Shown here piece by piece: positions 40,236-54,000 of a stretch of DNA of 64,000 bases. The position numbers were made by a program, and so were the translations under genes. How positions within the stretch are numbered: the stretch's first letter is position 1; the number at the start of each line of letters is the position of its first letter. Origin of the DNA: Chondrilla cf. caribensis (lineage: Eukaryota > Porifera > Demospongiae > Chondrillida > Chondrillidae); contig OZ026555.1 of the NCBI GenBank assembly GCA_964020155.1, forward strand, positions 3,667,295-3,731,294, in the 5' to 3' direction. Below the pieces are notes generated by a model, which saw nothing but the letters and a program-made list of their open reading frames with translations, was not told where the DNA came from and did not search any database.

Positions 40236-43200
40236 CTATTTCGGAGGAGAAGTGGAAGAGAGTCGCCGGAACTGTGTTTCTTCCAATTGAGCAGTGTAGA
40301 AGCCATTGTAGTCCAGTCTTGCAATCATGTTGGCCATGTAGCGTTCATGTTTGGCGGAAACCAGGTTCAAATGGTCCAACAGTTCCACAAGTGTCTGGGT
40401 GAACTGACGGTCCAGGCTGAGCAGTGTACTCTCCAGACTCACACTACTGGCCCTCACAACTCTGTCAATCTCCTTTGACTCAGGATCATCGGGAGGAGCT
40501 GACACTGAATGATAGATAAACAAATATCAATAAGTACACACAATGCATATTTGTAAATACAAAAGTATGCAAATAACATACGTATGTTTACATGAACTTT
40601 TTACTTGACACAATGAATACTACTTCACTGTACTATACAAAGCACAATGTGCAGTGCTCACATACATACGTATGTACCTGGTCTCTCTCCATCCTCTGCT
40701 CCGGAGTGGTGCAGCATGACACGGGAGAACTTCATGCAAATGGTGAAGATCTTACTGATCAGTCTCAGAACGTCCAGGTTGGTCAGCATGCAGTCTTTGA
40801 GGCATCTATCAATGAAGTCATTGTGTTCCTGCAGTAGTTCATCAATGGTTGATGCGTTCTGAATATTCTCTGCCATCATGCACCAGTTTGGTTCGAGAGC
40901 TTCAAACGTCATATAATGTTGGTAATTTTGGATGAAATTCAACATCCTTTGTCGAATGGAGAAGCCAATGGTTGACCTAGGGGGTATACACAAAGCAGAC
41001 TGAATCAGACATTTCTACCAATTGGCAACTTCCTCATAAGGTACATACATGTACATGCATATGGTACGTACATACATACTATAGGTACATACATATGCAG
41101 TTCACCACACCCAGACTGAAAAATCAGACATTTCTACCAATTGGCAACTTCCTCATAATGTACATACATGTACATGCATATGGTACGTACATACATACTA
41201 TAGGTACATACATACGCAGTTCACCACACCCAGAAAAATCAAGTACACATTAACACACAAGCTACGTATGTACATATGTACATATACATACACACTCACA
41301 ACGAACAAAATAGTATGTACATACGTATATACGCATGTGCATCTTAGTACTCTTTTGTACAGCACACCAGTTTACATACAGATATACATACAGGGCACAT
41401 GCAGCACAAAGTCCAACAAAGCGAACAGTGTTCACCACTATACAAGTGTCATCACACACATACACAGATTCAATTAACCTAATTTTATTCATAGGCTGTT
41501 TGCTTCCCTTCTGTTTCACCCACACGCGACCAAGAAGACGCTCTATGTGCCTACAGTAGAGCAGGTTGCGAAATAGCAGCTGATACCTGGTGAGGGCCTT
41601 TCGGTTGATCACCAGAGACACCGGCCACTGCACGGTGTAATCCAGTGTGAGGGATCGGATGCCAGGGAGATTGGCCTCTTTTGGCCGGGTGATGGGGGAC
41701 GGCTTATGGTGACGGCTGGGACTTGCTCCCACCACCTCCGGCTCAATGGACATGATGTGGAATAGCTGTGTGGGGAGGTCATACGGTATGAGCTTGATTT
41801 TGATGTCGTCTTTGTAAGGGCTGGACGAAAGTGTGCTGGAGCGGAGAGCCAAGTCCATGAGAGACTCCAACCGTGACAGCGAAATGTCCCCAATTCTCTT
41901 CTGGAGCTCAAATTCGGCCATGTCCATGAAGTGGACCACAAAATCAGCCTGGTCGAGAAGAAAGAAGTGCTTGAGGGACATGAGGCGACCAATAATGTCC
42001 TTTTCTCTCACAAGTAGGTCGATAAGCTTTTGGCTGGCATACGAAAAAGCACTCTCGATCTGATCTATGTAGTGACGTTCGTCAGTGGAATAAAACAGCT
42101 CTTTTGCATTCGGGTAGGTTAACTCCACACCACACTCTCGGATCACGTTGAGATATTTACCGGCATGGAGAATCTTCTCGGCAGCCTTCTCCAGAAAGCT
42201 GGGAATCATTTCCTGGTTGACAGTGTAACGACTGTTCCAGTAGGCATCATTGTACTCGGCAGTCAGGCGATCCTTCCGGAGCTGCTTGTCATCGATGACC
42301 ATGAACTCCTTGTAGGGGTCCATCACGGCACCCTGGTATATCCAACGCTCAGTCATTTCGAGGTAGGGGGCACACGCTGCTTGAGTTAGACTGAGGGAAT
42401 GATGAAAGGCTTCTTGGTCCCCAAACAAACTGCAAGTTTTCGCATGTAGTAAACTCAGTACAGCTCCACCTCTGCATCCCACACGCTCTATGGAAATGGC
42501 GATGGTGCTCAAGAGTTCCATCATCTTGGCACACGGTTGTATGTAGGACCACAGCTTGTGGAGAGGCATTTTATTGAGATGGTACTGATGTTCCATGTTG
42601 GCTACAAGCACGTGGTACTCCTTCATTGTGGTTCTCATGGCAGCACAAAGAGCCTGGCAAACCATGCCGTGCTCAAACTTCGAGTATTCATCCAGGAACC
42701 TACAGACAGTGGAAAAATGTGAGCAAACTGGCAAAATCCTGGAAACGAGGGACTGCAGGGAGACGTCCATTGTTCTGTCCATCGTGAATGATCGGACAGA
42801 GGCTCGACCACTCACAGGCTTCACTGATATGTATTTGCCCTCAATTCCGTTGAGAAGATACAGAATATCCTGAACTATGGCCAGTTCCTGAGCAGCCACA
42901 GGAAGTGAAACCAAGGCAGCAGGTTGCACTGAAAAAGGTTGCGATGGGCCAAAATCGGAAGAAAGGTATTGTCTGGTTTCTGTCCATTCAGGCAAAGTTG
43001 GTATGCCTTCTGGCTTACTCCTCGCATGCTTCTGAGCTTCTTTCTTGTTCAGGGAGTGCGTTACAGACTCCAGCTGACCCCGGAATTGATTCAGCTCCTC
43101 TACCGACATCACTGCACCTGAAGGTGGCAGGTTCAACTGTTCTCCATGGGGAAGAATAACCTTCTCGGAATCGACTTCAAGCTCCTTTATTTCTTTGACG

Positions 43201-44180
43201 TCTGCCTCGTACCTTTTCCTCAAAAATTCACAAAGCACCTCGTCTTCTGATATCTTCGACAGGAGGTAAACTAGAGGATCCAACTGGCGAACTTGCTTGG
43301 CTTTCAGTTCGTCATACTTCTTGAGGAAGTTATCTCCCCTGGAGGAGAAGTTAGCAATACTTCTTTTTGCTGTGTGAGCAGACACCTGAGAAAGCAAGAA
43401 ACAGCAGACGATGATAGGATGAAGAAGTGGATGAATGTAGATTATAGGGTGGACTACATATACATACACACGTACATATGAACACATACGTATGCCTTTT
43501 TAATACATACGTACGTACATATTGAGGTAAAAAGAGGTAATTCCAATCACTGGTGGATGATCAGCACACGGGAAGCAAGTGATTGACTTCCCTGTCAGGT
43601 ATGTCATAGCTAAGGTTACCATCACCAGTGGTACACAGTAGTCATCCTTGAATACTTAGCATTTGAAGTAGTACATTTGACTGTTAATTCCCAAATTACC
43701 AAATTATACAGTGATTGGAATCACATAATTTTACCTTATAATTCACCCATACACACACATGACCATCAGAAATGAAGTTCAAATTTATCAAGACATATAG
43801 GGAACACGGCACTTAAAGGATAAACTACATTGAGAATGTTCCAAGGCACAAACTACATATCACTGAAATGAGTGAAAAATACCCATAAACACCATTATTT
43901 AAGCATAAAAATTTTATAAGAGGTTCAAATTGTATTATTAATGCATTTTGCATTACTATTAGACGGCAACGGCATGGTTCGGCAGCTACGTACCCAGTAC
44001 AGGGATATGATCCGTACATTACAGATCCTTCGATAAACAAACAAGACATGCCTGTGTTGTGATGTAAGGTGTCATGTTCTTGCTCAAGAGGTCAACATAA
44101 GAGTTCGCATTCTCTCCTCCTTCGATCTCGAATGTGGATAAAAGCTCTGATACCAAATGGTGCAGACGAAATTCGTTCAT
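40236..44180 (-). CDS. TUBGCP2: Gamma-tubulin complex component 2
   Basis: Four exons on the minus strand (44052-44180, 41479-43385, 40678-40976, 40236-40504) join in phase to 867 residues. GCP2 pairs with GCP3 in the gamma-tubulin small complex that nucleates microtubules at centrosomes. Exon 1 gives MNEFRLHHLVSELLSTFE and ends TPYITTQ; exon 2 continues VSAHTAKRSIANF, FLKKYDELKAKQVRQLDPLV, the Grip1 region (DILYLLNGIEGKYISVKP, KLWSYIQPCAKMMELLS) and into Grip2 (WPVSLVINRKALTRYQLLF, CRHIERLLGRVW). Exons 3-4 hold RQRMLNFIQNYQHYMTFEAL, CLKDCMLTN and ARLDYNGFY. Intron 1 uses a GC donor (ACACAG followed by GCATGT); no GT nearby keeps the family sequence and phase. The 1.9-kb exon 2 is unusual among the short exons of its neighbours. 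Confidence 0.95.
41003..41240. repeat. Tandem duplication of about 119 bp in TUBGCP2 intron 2
   Basis: AATCAGACATTTCTACCAAT followed by GTAC/ATAC words and CAGTTCACCACACCCAGA occurs twice in a row, starting near 41003 and 41122, with few differences. Confidence 0.85.
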
Positions 44181-44299
44181 TTTTCTTTCTTAAAAGGGCG
44201 CCAACTGTATCGAGTACTGCGCATGCTCATTCCCTCGTGCAGTTTACATGGGCGGTTTATTTGTTTTGACGAGGCGGAACTGTCCTTTTGAGGGAGGCA
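44181..44299. promoter_or_regulatory. Shared promoter of TUBGCP2 (-) and CFAP20DC (+)
   Basis: Start codons of the divergent genes are 119 bp apart. The interval is GC-richer than its surroundings (GGGCGCC, GCGCATGC, GGGCGG) and has no TATA box. Confidence 0.55.
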
Positions 44300-45002
44300 A
44301 TGTTTCAAAAGGTTTTCCAGGTATTATGTAGTCAAATTGTTGACGCTTATGCTACATTTAGCATATTTGGTTTTATGACGTACTAAAGAAGAATGCTTCT
44401 GTGTAAAATGATAAGGTTACATGAGTTAATGCTGAACGCTGCGTACGTGGGATAATCAAACGGTGCTACCGTGCATGTGTTGAGTGCTCTTAGATCGATT
44501 TCGATGTTTTGTGTTTTTATAATACATTCTTTATCTAGCTCAGTAGTTTCTGTACTGTTAATGGTCTTGTTCTAATAAGAGTACAGCGTTCCTCTAGTTT
44601 GAGTTTTACGAAGAATCTCAACACTTGGTTTAACATGATTTAACAATATTATGTCATCGAGTACTATAGTGTAGTAATTATATTGTATAATCTTACATGT
44701 ATCCAATGTTGGTATACTGTATACCTCACATATAGCATCATTTACCGAACCTGCATAATATAGCTGCTAGTGTAAACCTTGTCTGTCGTAATATATGTAT
44801 GCAGTAATGGTGTATCTTTGTTCTTTCCATGCATAACCAGGGAGGACCGCATGTCGAAGTGTTTGTTACGTCAGGGCGTGATCCTGGAGGTCAATGCAAG
44901 TTCCATGGACCAGCTTCTTCCATCAAGAAGGTACGTAGTACATACATAGGTAAATGTTTTGTGTGTTTCCACTTGCATCATAATGCATACTCACTACGTA
45001 TG

Positions 45003-45063
<61 letters not shown>

Positions 45064-48000
45064 TGTAAGTGTGTAAGTGTGTGTAAGTGTGTGTGTGTGT
45101 ATTTATGCATACAATTATGCATAAGTATCTACTCATGTAACATTTCCCTCTCATCTCATTTTAAAAGCTAAAAAGACGTAGTTTCTGCATTTTATCTGAA
45201 GGAACCCCCAATTTTTCCTCAGTTACCAATTTTTGGGACAATACAATTTATGTATATACCTGACCTAAAGGACACATAATATGAAGTCTAAGCATTTGGT
45301 ACATAATTGTTGTGAAATATGCAGAGTTCAATGCATCTATGTATGCATGTACGCATGTACCTGGACACCACTCTTAGTGTTGTGTGCTGTAGTTGTTAAT
45401 CCTTGAGTTTTGGAGGTGCACTGCATACATGTTATATTGCTTGCAATTGTGCCATTGTAATGTTGTTCATTATTGTACTCTATTTTATGTACTTGAGAAA
45501 AAGATATGGAAACAAGTGTAAAAATGTTCAAAAAATTGGATCATGGATGATAAATCTTACCTGCATTCAGATTTCACTTTTGTTACGAATATATTTGATC
45601 TTGGTGCAGGCTTGTTGTACCTTGTGTACATACGTACATACATAAAAGACATTTGTACTGGCTACAGTACATACTGACATTTGTATATGTGCAATGCCAT
45701 GGATTTGTACGTACATATGTACTTGTATTGTGGTTGAGGGGTAGATCAAAGGACATACTTTGTGTACATAAGCCATGTAGCACAGGTCAGTGATACAGCA
45801 AAGGTCACCAGACAGGTTTCATTATTAGGATTACTTGAGTGAGAACAAGGCAGGAAATTAGTTAACTCATTTCTATTGAATTTAATATTGTGTTGTATTG
45901 GACTATGCGTATATTTGCAGTATAAATTGTCTGTTATTCACTACACCAGGATATAACTATTATGTATGTGCAAGCACACTTGTTGTATGTGTATTACTGC
46001 ATATGTGTACATTTATAGGAGTTTAATAAGTCAGTCAAAAGCTATGTGTACCACTTTGAAGGGGACAGCACAGTGACAAAGCTCCAATTGCCAAAAGGGG
46101 ACAGGCAAACATGTGAGTATGGTGTGAGTAGTAATGTTACAGTAGTAGGATAAGACTCTGCTCTACAGTATGTACATATGCATGTATGTACTGTATGTAT
46201 GTATGTACATACGTACGTATATCAGTTCCAAGTACCCGAGAGATGAAGTTAGGGTCCTCTCTATTCTGGAATTTTGATTCTAGTACATCATTTAGTAAGT
46301 TGGTTTGCTGATAGTACTAGAGATTCATGGTTATTGGATGTTTACCGACACGATGAAACTAAAAATTGAAAGTATAATATGTATGTAGTAATTGTTGGAC
46401 CATGTTCATTAAGTACACCTATCAAGGCTATGTGTATACAGTGTTTCCCTCAGAAAAAAAAATAAAGGGGGGGGGGAGTCACTATGAATGTTTTGATGTA
46501 TAATTATCAATATTGCTTTAACGCTTAACACAATAATATTATAAATCTTTATTCTAACAAAAATTGTTGTCACAGAACAGAGAATAAAGGGGGGGGGGAG
46601 CGCCCTGGTACACACTTTGGGGGAAACCCTGTGTATATGTACGTACATTGAGTTCAAACACCTGTGTGCGTGCATATATATACATACGTACATGTGCATG
46701 TAATTCTCACCACACATAGAAATTGCTCCTGACTCTGAATTGAAATAATCCTTGCAATCCTAGAGTCAGTCCTGTGGCCTATCAATGCTTGTTTATGCAC
46801 ATAATACACAACATACCAATTTCTGAAGGATGTTATAGAGGGAAATTTATAGAGACTGCATGCATACGTCTAGGAAACATTTTGATAATTGTCCTAAGTT
46901 GTGTGCTCGTGATGTGTAGAAGATAACTAACTTGTTTCCGTGTCTCCACCAGTATAGCATCCATTCATGAATGTAAACATGTAATAATTACGTCAACTAC
47001 ACATGTGGGAACTTTGTATAAGGGCAAGGGGTTTGTACGTACGTACATTATAGACATTGCTCAGGTAGTGTTGTTTTAGTTAGCAAGAATCTTTTTAGTA
47101 ATAGTTATAGTTTTTTGAAGGTAACTCTTGTATTTTTAGTTAGTTACAGTTATGATTAACTAAAACGTCCAGAGCATTACTAAAGCATATTTTAGTTATA
47201 GTCATGATTAGTCAAAACAACACTACAGTACATTGCTGTATGAAGGTGCTGTTTTATAGTGATAGATGCTATGGCCGGTGGATTAATCACCTACAGTGGT
47301 TTGAAATCTAGTGGTATGTAGGATGTGACTTTTCACTGCATTGCAATAATAATAGTGCTAAGTGATGTAATCATCTACGTACGTGTGTACAAAGTAACAT
47401 GTGTGACTGTGATGGAGGTGTGTATGGGCTTCAGAAATTTCTGGAAAGAACTCTGATATCACTGTATTCGAAATTTGTTTGTGCAAAGTATCGGGAGGGA
47501 TTTCATCAGGTATTCACAATTGACTCAGCAGGTTGCTAGGCAACTCCCTCCCCCACCACCCACCAGTGAAACCATTTATTGCCAATACAGATCGACCCCA
47601 CAGTTGTATGGCCTATGGTGAGACTGTCTGTCTACATCAAAGCAAGTTCTGTGTTTTGTATAAACCATTGTTTACCTACGTACATGAGTATCATTTTGGT
47701 GAAGTACCTAGGAAGACCCCTAAGAGCCCCTCTTCTGTGGACTGTTGTCTTTGTTATGTGTAGCATACCTACCTCTTATGGCTTCCTAGCCAGCATGACC
47801 ACATGATGTGACTACATAAGTATGTGTATACATACTATACATGGTTATGCAGACATGTGTAAACATACATACTTAGATCACGTACATATATGTGCCGCTA
47901 CTGATGTCTTGATGATTTTATTTTTGGGGCTAGATCTTCCATCAACAGACTAGCCAAAGTCGACCATGAATGCCCTGCTTTGATTGCCCAAGCAATCGAA

Positions 48001-51000
48001 TAACATTGTATGATTAACAACGTCTTACTACACATTATTACCATAATTACAATTATTATATATTTCATGTTTTACGGTATATGCAAGAATTATTATGGAC
48101 TGATGTCTTGTTAGTGGGCATTACTGAGTATCAGTGCTACTACATTCTACCAACCTAGCTTGAGATGTGTTGCACAACATGATCACGTCATGCACTCATT
48201 CTTAGGTATTTGTACCCTATTTTGTCTGATAAAGGATTTTATAGACCAGTGTACATACAGTACGTACTTGTATAAACTTTGTAACTAGTTTTGTTTGAAT
48301 ATGTACATATGTATGTGCTGATATGACCATTTTAAATATATTTTTTTATTATAATTTTTGCAATGGGTAACTAAATTTAGTACTCCTAATAGTGTGCTAT
48401 TGTTAGCATGTTGGCATTTATTCATTTTTATCTAAATATTTCAGGAAGCACAGTTAGGTTTTGTAGGGAAATATACTGTCTGTACAAACTAGTAAAGCTA
48501 GTATTACCTACATACGTATTTTCACAACTGTTCCTTTGTTGCATATTTCAGTGGCCCTTGTTCAGCCATACTGTGTATTCCAAATGAGGATTCCATCAGG
48601 AGCCAATATAGCCATTGACTTATGGTGAGGTTTTCTTGTACGGAATATATGTACGTATGTATGTACTGCAGTATACCATATCTACATACATATGTACAGT
48701 ATACGCATATTTACTATGTAGGTTTACGTATATCACGTACATACATACGTACGTATGTATCCAAGTATGTACAGTACGTATGTATGTATGTTCATACTTA
48801 CAGTCATATTCACAATGCCCATATTGGTACACCACTAGTGAATGTAGCATGTTGCATTAGAGGATCAAAATGAAAGGGTGATCATATCTATGATGTGAAC
48901 ACACTTTTTATTTTCTTTCTCTTAATCTTTTCAAGAAATTTTGTATAGATTTATATGTACAGTACAAATGCTGCGTTATTGCATATTCGCTGTGTTTCCT
49001 GGTGTTACCATGATTAGTTTCACTTTAAATGCAAACAAATGCAAAGAAAAGTAAATAATGTTGCTACACAACCCATGCACACAAGTATGTTCATACATGT
49101 GTATAGACATACGTTGAATATAATTAACTGGTACGTGTAAATAAATGTACATTTTGTCACTATATGTATGTATGTACATACTGTACATTAAATAATGATG
49201 GAATGATAATACAGAAAAAGTGAACATATACAGTATATGTACGTGTATATATATATATATTACTGTATTGAAGACATGTACTTTACATTCTGCTAATAAT
49301 GAAAGCACTGGACATACATACAGATAAACTGTTTGGGATGCACAAATTCCTGGATACACAAGGTACACATACATTATGGAATCATGATGTACATGCATAT
49401 TGTGTGGAAATGTGATATGTTAGTGTTAAACGGTAGTGTTTATGTGTAAAACACGTTGCAGTTTAGTTTTGAGCTCTGTGAATGTCGGCCTGTCGTACTG
49501 GTTGTACCTCCAGCATCTTGTAGTAATGGCGTATAGATCTTCAGACATGCTGTTAGGTTTTGGTGGGAGTTTGCAGGTATCAGGACCTGTGAACGTGGGA
49601 CACTGCGTACCGTCATTGCCGTAGATCTCGTACACCAAGATGCCAAATGCCCATACATCAGACATGGCTGTGTACCACCTGCCGTAGACCACTTCAGGTG
49701 GCTGACACTCTGGAGGTAGCGGGGGGCTGTCGTGAGGAATAATGTAGCGTTCGTCCACTACGGAGTGAGATAAGCTGAAGTTTGCTAGGATAGCTGACCC
49801 ATCCTTTTGCACGAGGCAATTCTCGGCATTTAGAGCGCAGTGAACAACTTTGTTTTTCTCCAAGTATTCCATAGCGGCACAAATATCGATGATGATCCGA
49901 GAAGCTTGAGTCACCTTTGTCTCGTGTTTGGTCGATGCGAGATAGTCTCGAAGGGTCTGGTACCTGATGTGCTGCAGAATGAGTGTGGGCCAAGAGCCAC
50001 TGATGCTTAACCCCACCATTTTGACTACATTTGGATGACTGAGAGTGGGGAGAATCAAGGCCTCGTTGGTGATTCCCTTCATTCCTTGCTGGGTTGTGGC
50101 CACTTTGAAGATGACTGTTGTATCTTTGTACTTTCCATCATACAAATGACTTCCGAAGGAACTTGCGAGCTTTTTCTCATGTCGTGTGTATTTTGTACTC
50201 AACATAGTACTTTTGGACTCCAGCAAATGGGGAACTTTCTTGGACACACTGTCTTCTAAATATAGTGGCTTCTTCAGTTGGAGATCTCTCATGATTCTGT
50301 GTTGCTGGTAGTAGCGGACTAACTCCCTCAACGTAGTGAATTTTTTCCCACCATTCAGACAGTAGAAGCCATTCTTTCTTGTAATGGTCATGTAAGCCAT
50401 TCGCTTCGACTCATTGACCGCGTACAAGACCAAAGTACTGTCTGTTGCAGTAGTGGTGACCAGGAAGGTGCCTGGGTTCGTACCAGCTAACAGTTTCTTG
50501 ATAGTCTTTTGTTCTAACTGTGTAGAAATCCACTCTTCATCGGTGAGGTCTGTCACCATAGTGCTATAGGTTACAGATGCTGCTTTGGCTTCAATCTGAC
50601 CCTTCTGAGACCATGTTCCTATGCTGTGATGTCCAGGAGACCCTACTGGTGCACATCCTGTTGTTGTTAATGTGGTTTTCATCTTTCCTGAACTTTGAAG
50701 GGCTGCTGGGGAAATTTCCTTGTATATCTGTTCTTCTGTGTTTGAGATAGACGTCCTGACTGAAGGAGGATCCCAGCCCCTGGGGTATGTGTAATCGACA
50801 TCTGCGTAAATCTCTTCACCGTAGATACTGCTGTTGTCACCACTGGGATTTTCAGATTGTGTGGTGGTACTGTAGCTAACGTTGACCTGTAGGGGGACAC
50901 CATAATATGGTGTTGTGGGTGTGCCTGGTATGGATTCATATAGATCTTCTTCACAGGTGGTAGCTGCATATATTTCTGAATCACCGTCACTGGGTGGTTG

Positions 51001-54000
51001 CAGGGGTAATGTAGATGACACAGGGTATTGTGTTTCAGGTGTGGTGTCATCATAGATTTCTTCATCTGTCTGATCGTTCTCAGTGCAGTCAACCTGTGGG
51101 TGTGATGGGCTGCACATGTGGGATATGGAGCTGACACTGGTGGCAGTGGAGAGCGTATCATCATCGGATTCTATGATACTTCCTCTGTTCTCTGATCCTG
51201 AGCTAAGGGACGTAGTGTCTACTGACGTCAGTGATTGCCTGTCTTCATCTGTTGAAGTATCACTGTTGTCGGAATTACCATTGCCGTGGGAGTCTTCATC
51301 TACAGTTTGGGTGTCTGGTATGTGTGGAATTGGAGGTGGTCTGGGTGGTATTTGATCTGGTGCGGAAGGTACGTCCGTATCGTCAGCGTAATCATAATTG
51401 TCATTTATGGGCAGGTCCAAATCCTTGGCAAAACCATTAAGCAGGATTGTGATGCGTCTTCGAAGCTCACAGAAATTTCTAGTGTACTGCTCATACAAAT
51501 CCTCTGACTCAGATGCTTCCCTGCACCTTGGTCCTCTGGCATGACCCTGTGCTGTGCGTTTATAGTACTCAGCTCCTTTGGCTGCTCTGTACTCCTGTCT
51601 CGATGCGCATGTCTGTCTCCTTTCTGTAGCTTCTGTGCTTGACCTGCATTCCTCCAAACTTTGTTGTACGGTTTTCAGGAAATCCCAAAGCTCCAGAAAG
51701 CAGTTAGGCTCTCCTGGATTCTGATCTTCATGATCACACCCAATTTTCTCCAAACACCACATAAAGTCGTTGAAGTCTTCGTCCAGGTTATCACGTTTCA
51801 GCAGTATTTCAATCAGCCATAGCGTTTGTAGAGCTCTTGGTTTTGTGCTCTCAAAGCTATCTATATCCTCCCGGGTGAGTAATGCTTCTGAACGAAGGCC
51901 CAACATCAACTGCTCAAGGCCATTTCCGCCAAGCTTTTCATTTATTGTGTTGAGGTAATACTGAAGTATCCAAATCTCTCTGTTTCCTCCTGGCATAGTG
52001 CGTCCAATCCTGAAACTTCTTCACTGAACTAAGTTATTTAACAACTTTACCAACACTAGTCCTGTTTGGTAAATTCAAGGGCTTATCAGTGAATTCACCT
52101 AACGACAAGGAAGTGACTCAGCAATCTGTTACAGTGCATGTGTACATGGCTATTTTATACCCTTGACCCAGGGGAAGTTTTTGAAACCCCCTTAGGGTCA
52201 TTTTGTTTACACTGCTTAGCAACGTGAATTACATAATACTGTACTTTCAAATTCACTTCACAGATGCAGGAAGTACATATACTGCAGCTCAATGTGTACA
52301 GTACACACAGTGACATCTATGTAGTGGAACTAATGTTGTCTTTTCTTTGTATGCAAGATGCAAGATCTTATCGGATGTAGACCTCAGAAAAATGTTTACC
52401 AATGGTTTTAGCGCTATACAAAGAGTGACCACACAGAGCATTTTTTAACTTCACTTGCTAAATGGTACAGATGAAATAACAGTTATGAAAAGAGGGTGAG
52501 GGTACACATAAATACCATGTTACTACTGTCATTTTCAAAGGGTGAAGACAAATATAAAATCTACATGCAAAGAGAGGGGGAAATTTCCCTTAGTATTCTT
52601 AGCGTAGGTTCTTTCACATCTGAAAGAGATACCCAGGTAATTCGAGTCAACTGCCCCACACGTTATTTCTATTTGAGTTAATTTTCTGATATTAAACTAT
52701 CCAGGAGCTCCCTTGGATATAAAATATATGTACTTGTAACTACTGAACATACATACGAAGGATGGCTACCGAGAAACTGGTGGATGCAGAATGATTTGGC
52801 TCTGTAAATGACAAGAATCTAGGCACGGTTACAGAAGAACTTCTCCCCAGAAATACAGATAAGTGTACTGAATGTGCGATGAAGAATTATACTGATTGGA
52901 GAGAAGCACACAATTCGCGATCTGACGATAAGTGTCTTGAAACTCTCTTAGAAGATTCAGACCCTTCGCTTCTAAACAATTGGCTGGCTCAATATGTAGC
53001 AGACATTGTAGACGCTACTTTGTTGTGCTGAGTTGTATAATCATATTCATTAACCATAAATTGAATTGATTCAAAATTATTCATTGACCACATCCTGTGC
53101 GATATTCTGTAGGTTATCATAAATAACCCCCCTTCCCTTTTCCCGGGGCCCCTCTGATGTGATAACCACCCAGTTGCCATGGCAATGGGAGACAATTGTA
53201 ATTGTAAGCATATACCTAGCCACAGTGGTTGTAGAGCTCTTGGTTTTGTGCTCTCAAAGCTATCTATATCCTCCCGGGTGAGTAATGCTTCTGAACGAAG
53301 GCCCAACATCAACTGCTTGAGGCCCTTTCTGCCAAGCTTTTCATTTATTGTGTTGAGATAATACTGAAGTATCCAAATCTCTCTGTTTCCTCCTGGCATA
53401 GTGTGTCCAATCCTGAAACGTCTTCACTGAACTAATGCTACTTAACAACTTTACCAACACTAGTCCTGTTTGAAAAATTCAAGACTTTTATCAGTGAATT
53501 CTCCTAATAACAAGGACATGACTCAGCAATCTGTCATAGGACCTATGTCCATGGTTATTTTGAACCCTTAACCCAGGGGAAGTTTTTTGAAGCTCCTGTG
53601 ATACCACCTTGTTTACATCGTTTAGCAAATTAATTTTATAGATGTAGTATGTACATACTTGTATCTCAGGGCCAGGTAATATCACCCTGCACACACACAG
53701 CTGGGGTCTATCAGGCTCTACAGACACCTGTCACAGGCTTGATTGGTATCTTCCTAATATGGCATAATATTTGATTAGCACTTCAAATTCTATTCTTACC
53801 GTTGCTGGGGTTACAAGTGAGTTGTGTACAGTAAAATATACCTGTATGTACAGAGTGTACAGTAGATATACATAAAGATTTGTACATAGTATACATATTA
53901 TGTGGGTAGTTTAGTTGGTTTTAGTATAGGTACATACACGCATTTTTATCACATACATGTGGTCATATTTATAATGTCCATATTTGTACACCACTAATAA

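Noticed and set aside
43386..43487. N-terminal extension of the large TUBGCP2 frame (MCSYVRVYVYVVHPI...)
   Set aside because: It is intron sequence rich in GTAC repeats. The family N terminus is found in a separate exon at 44052-44180 that joins in phase.
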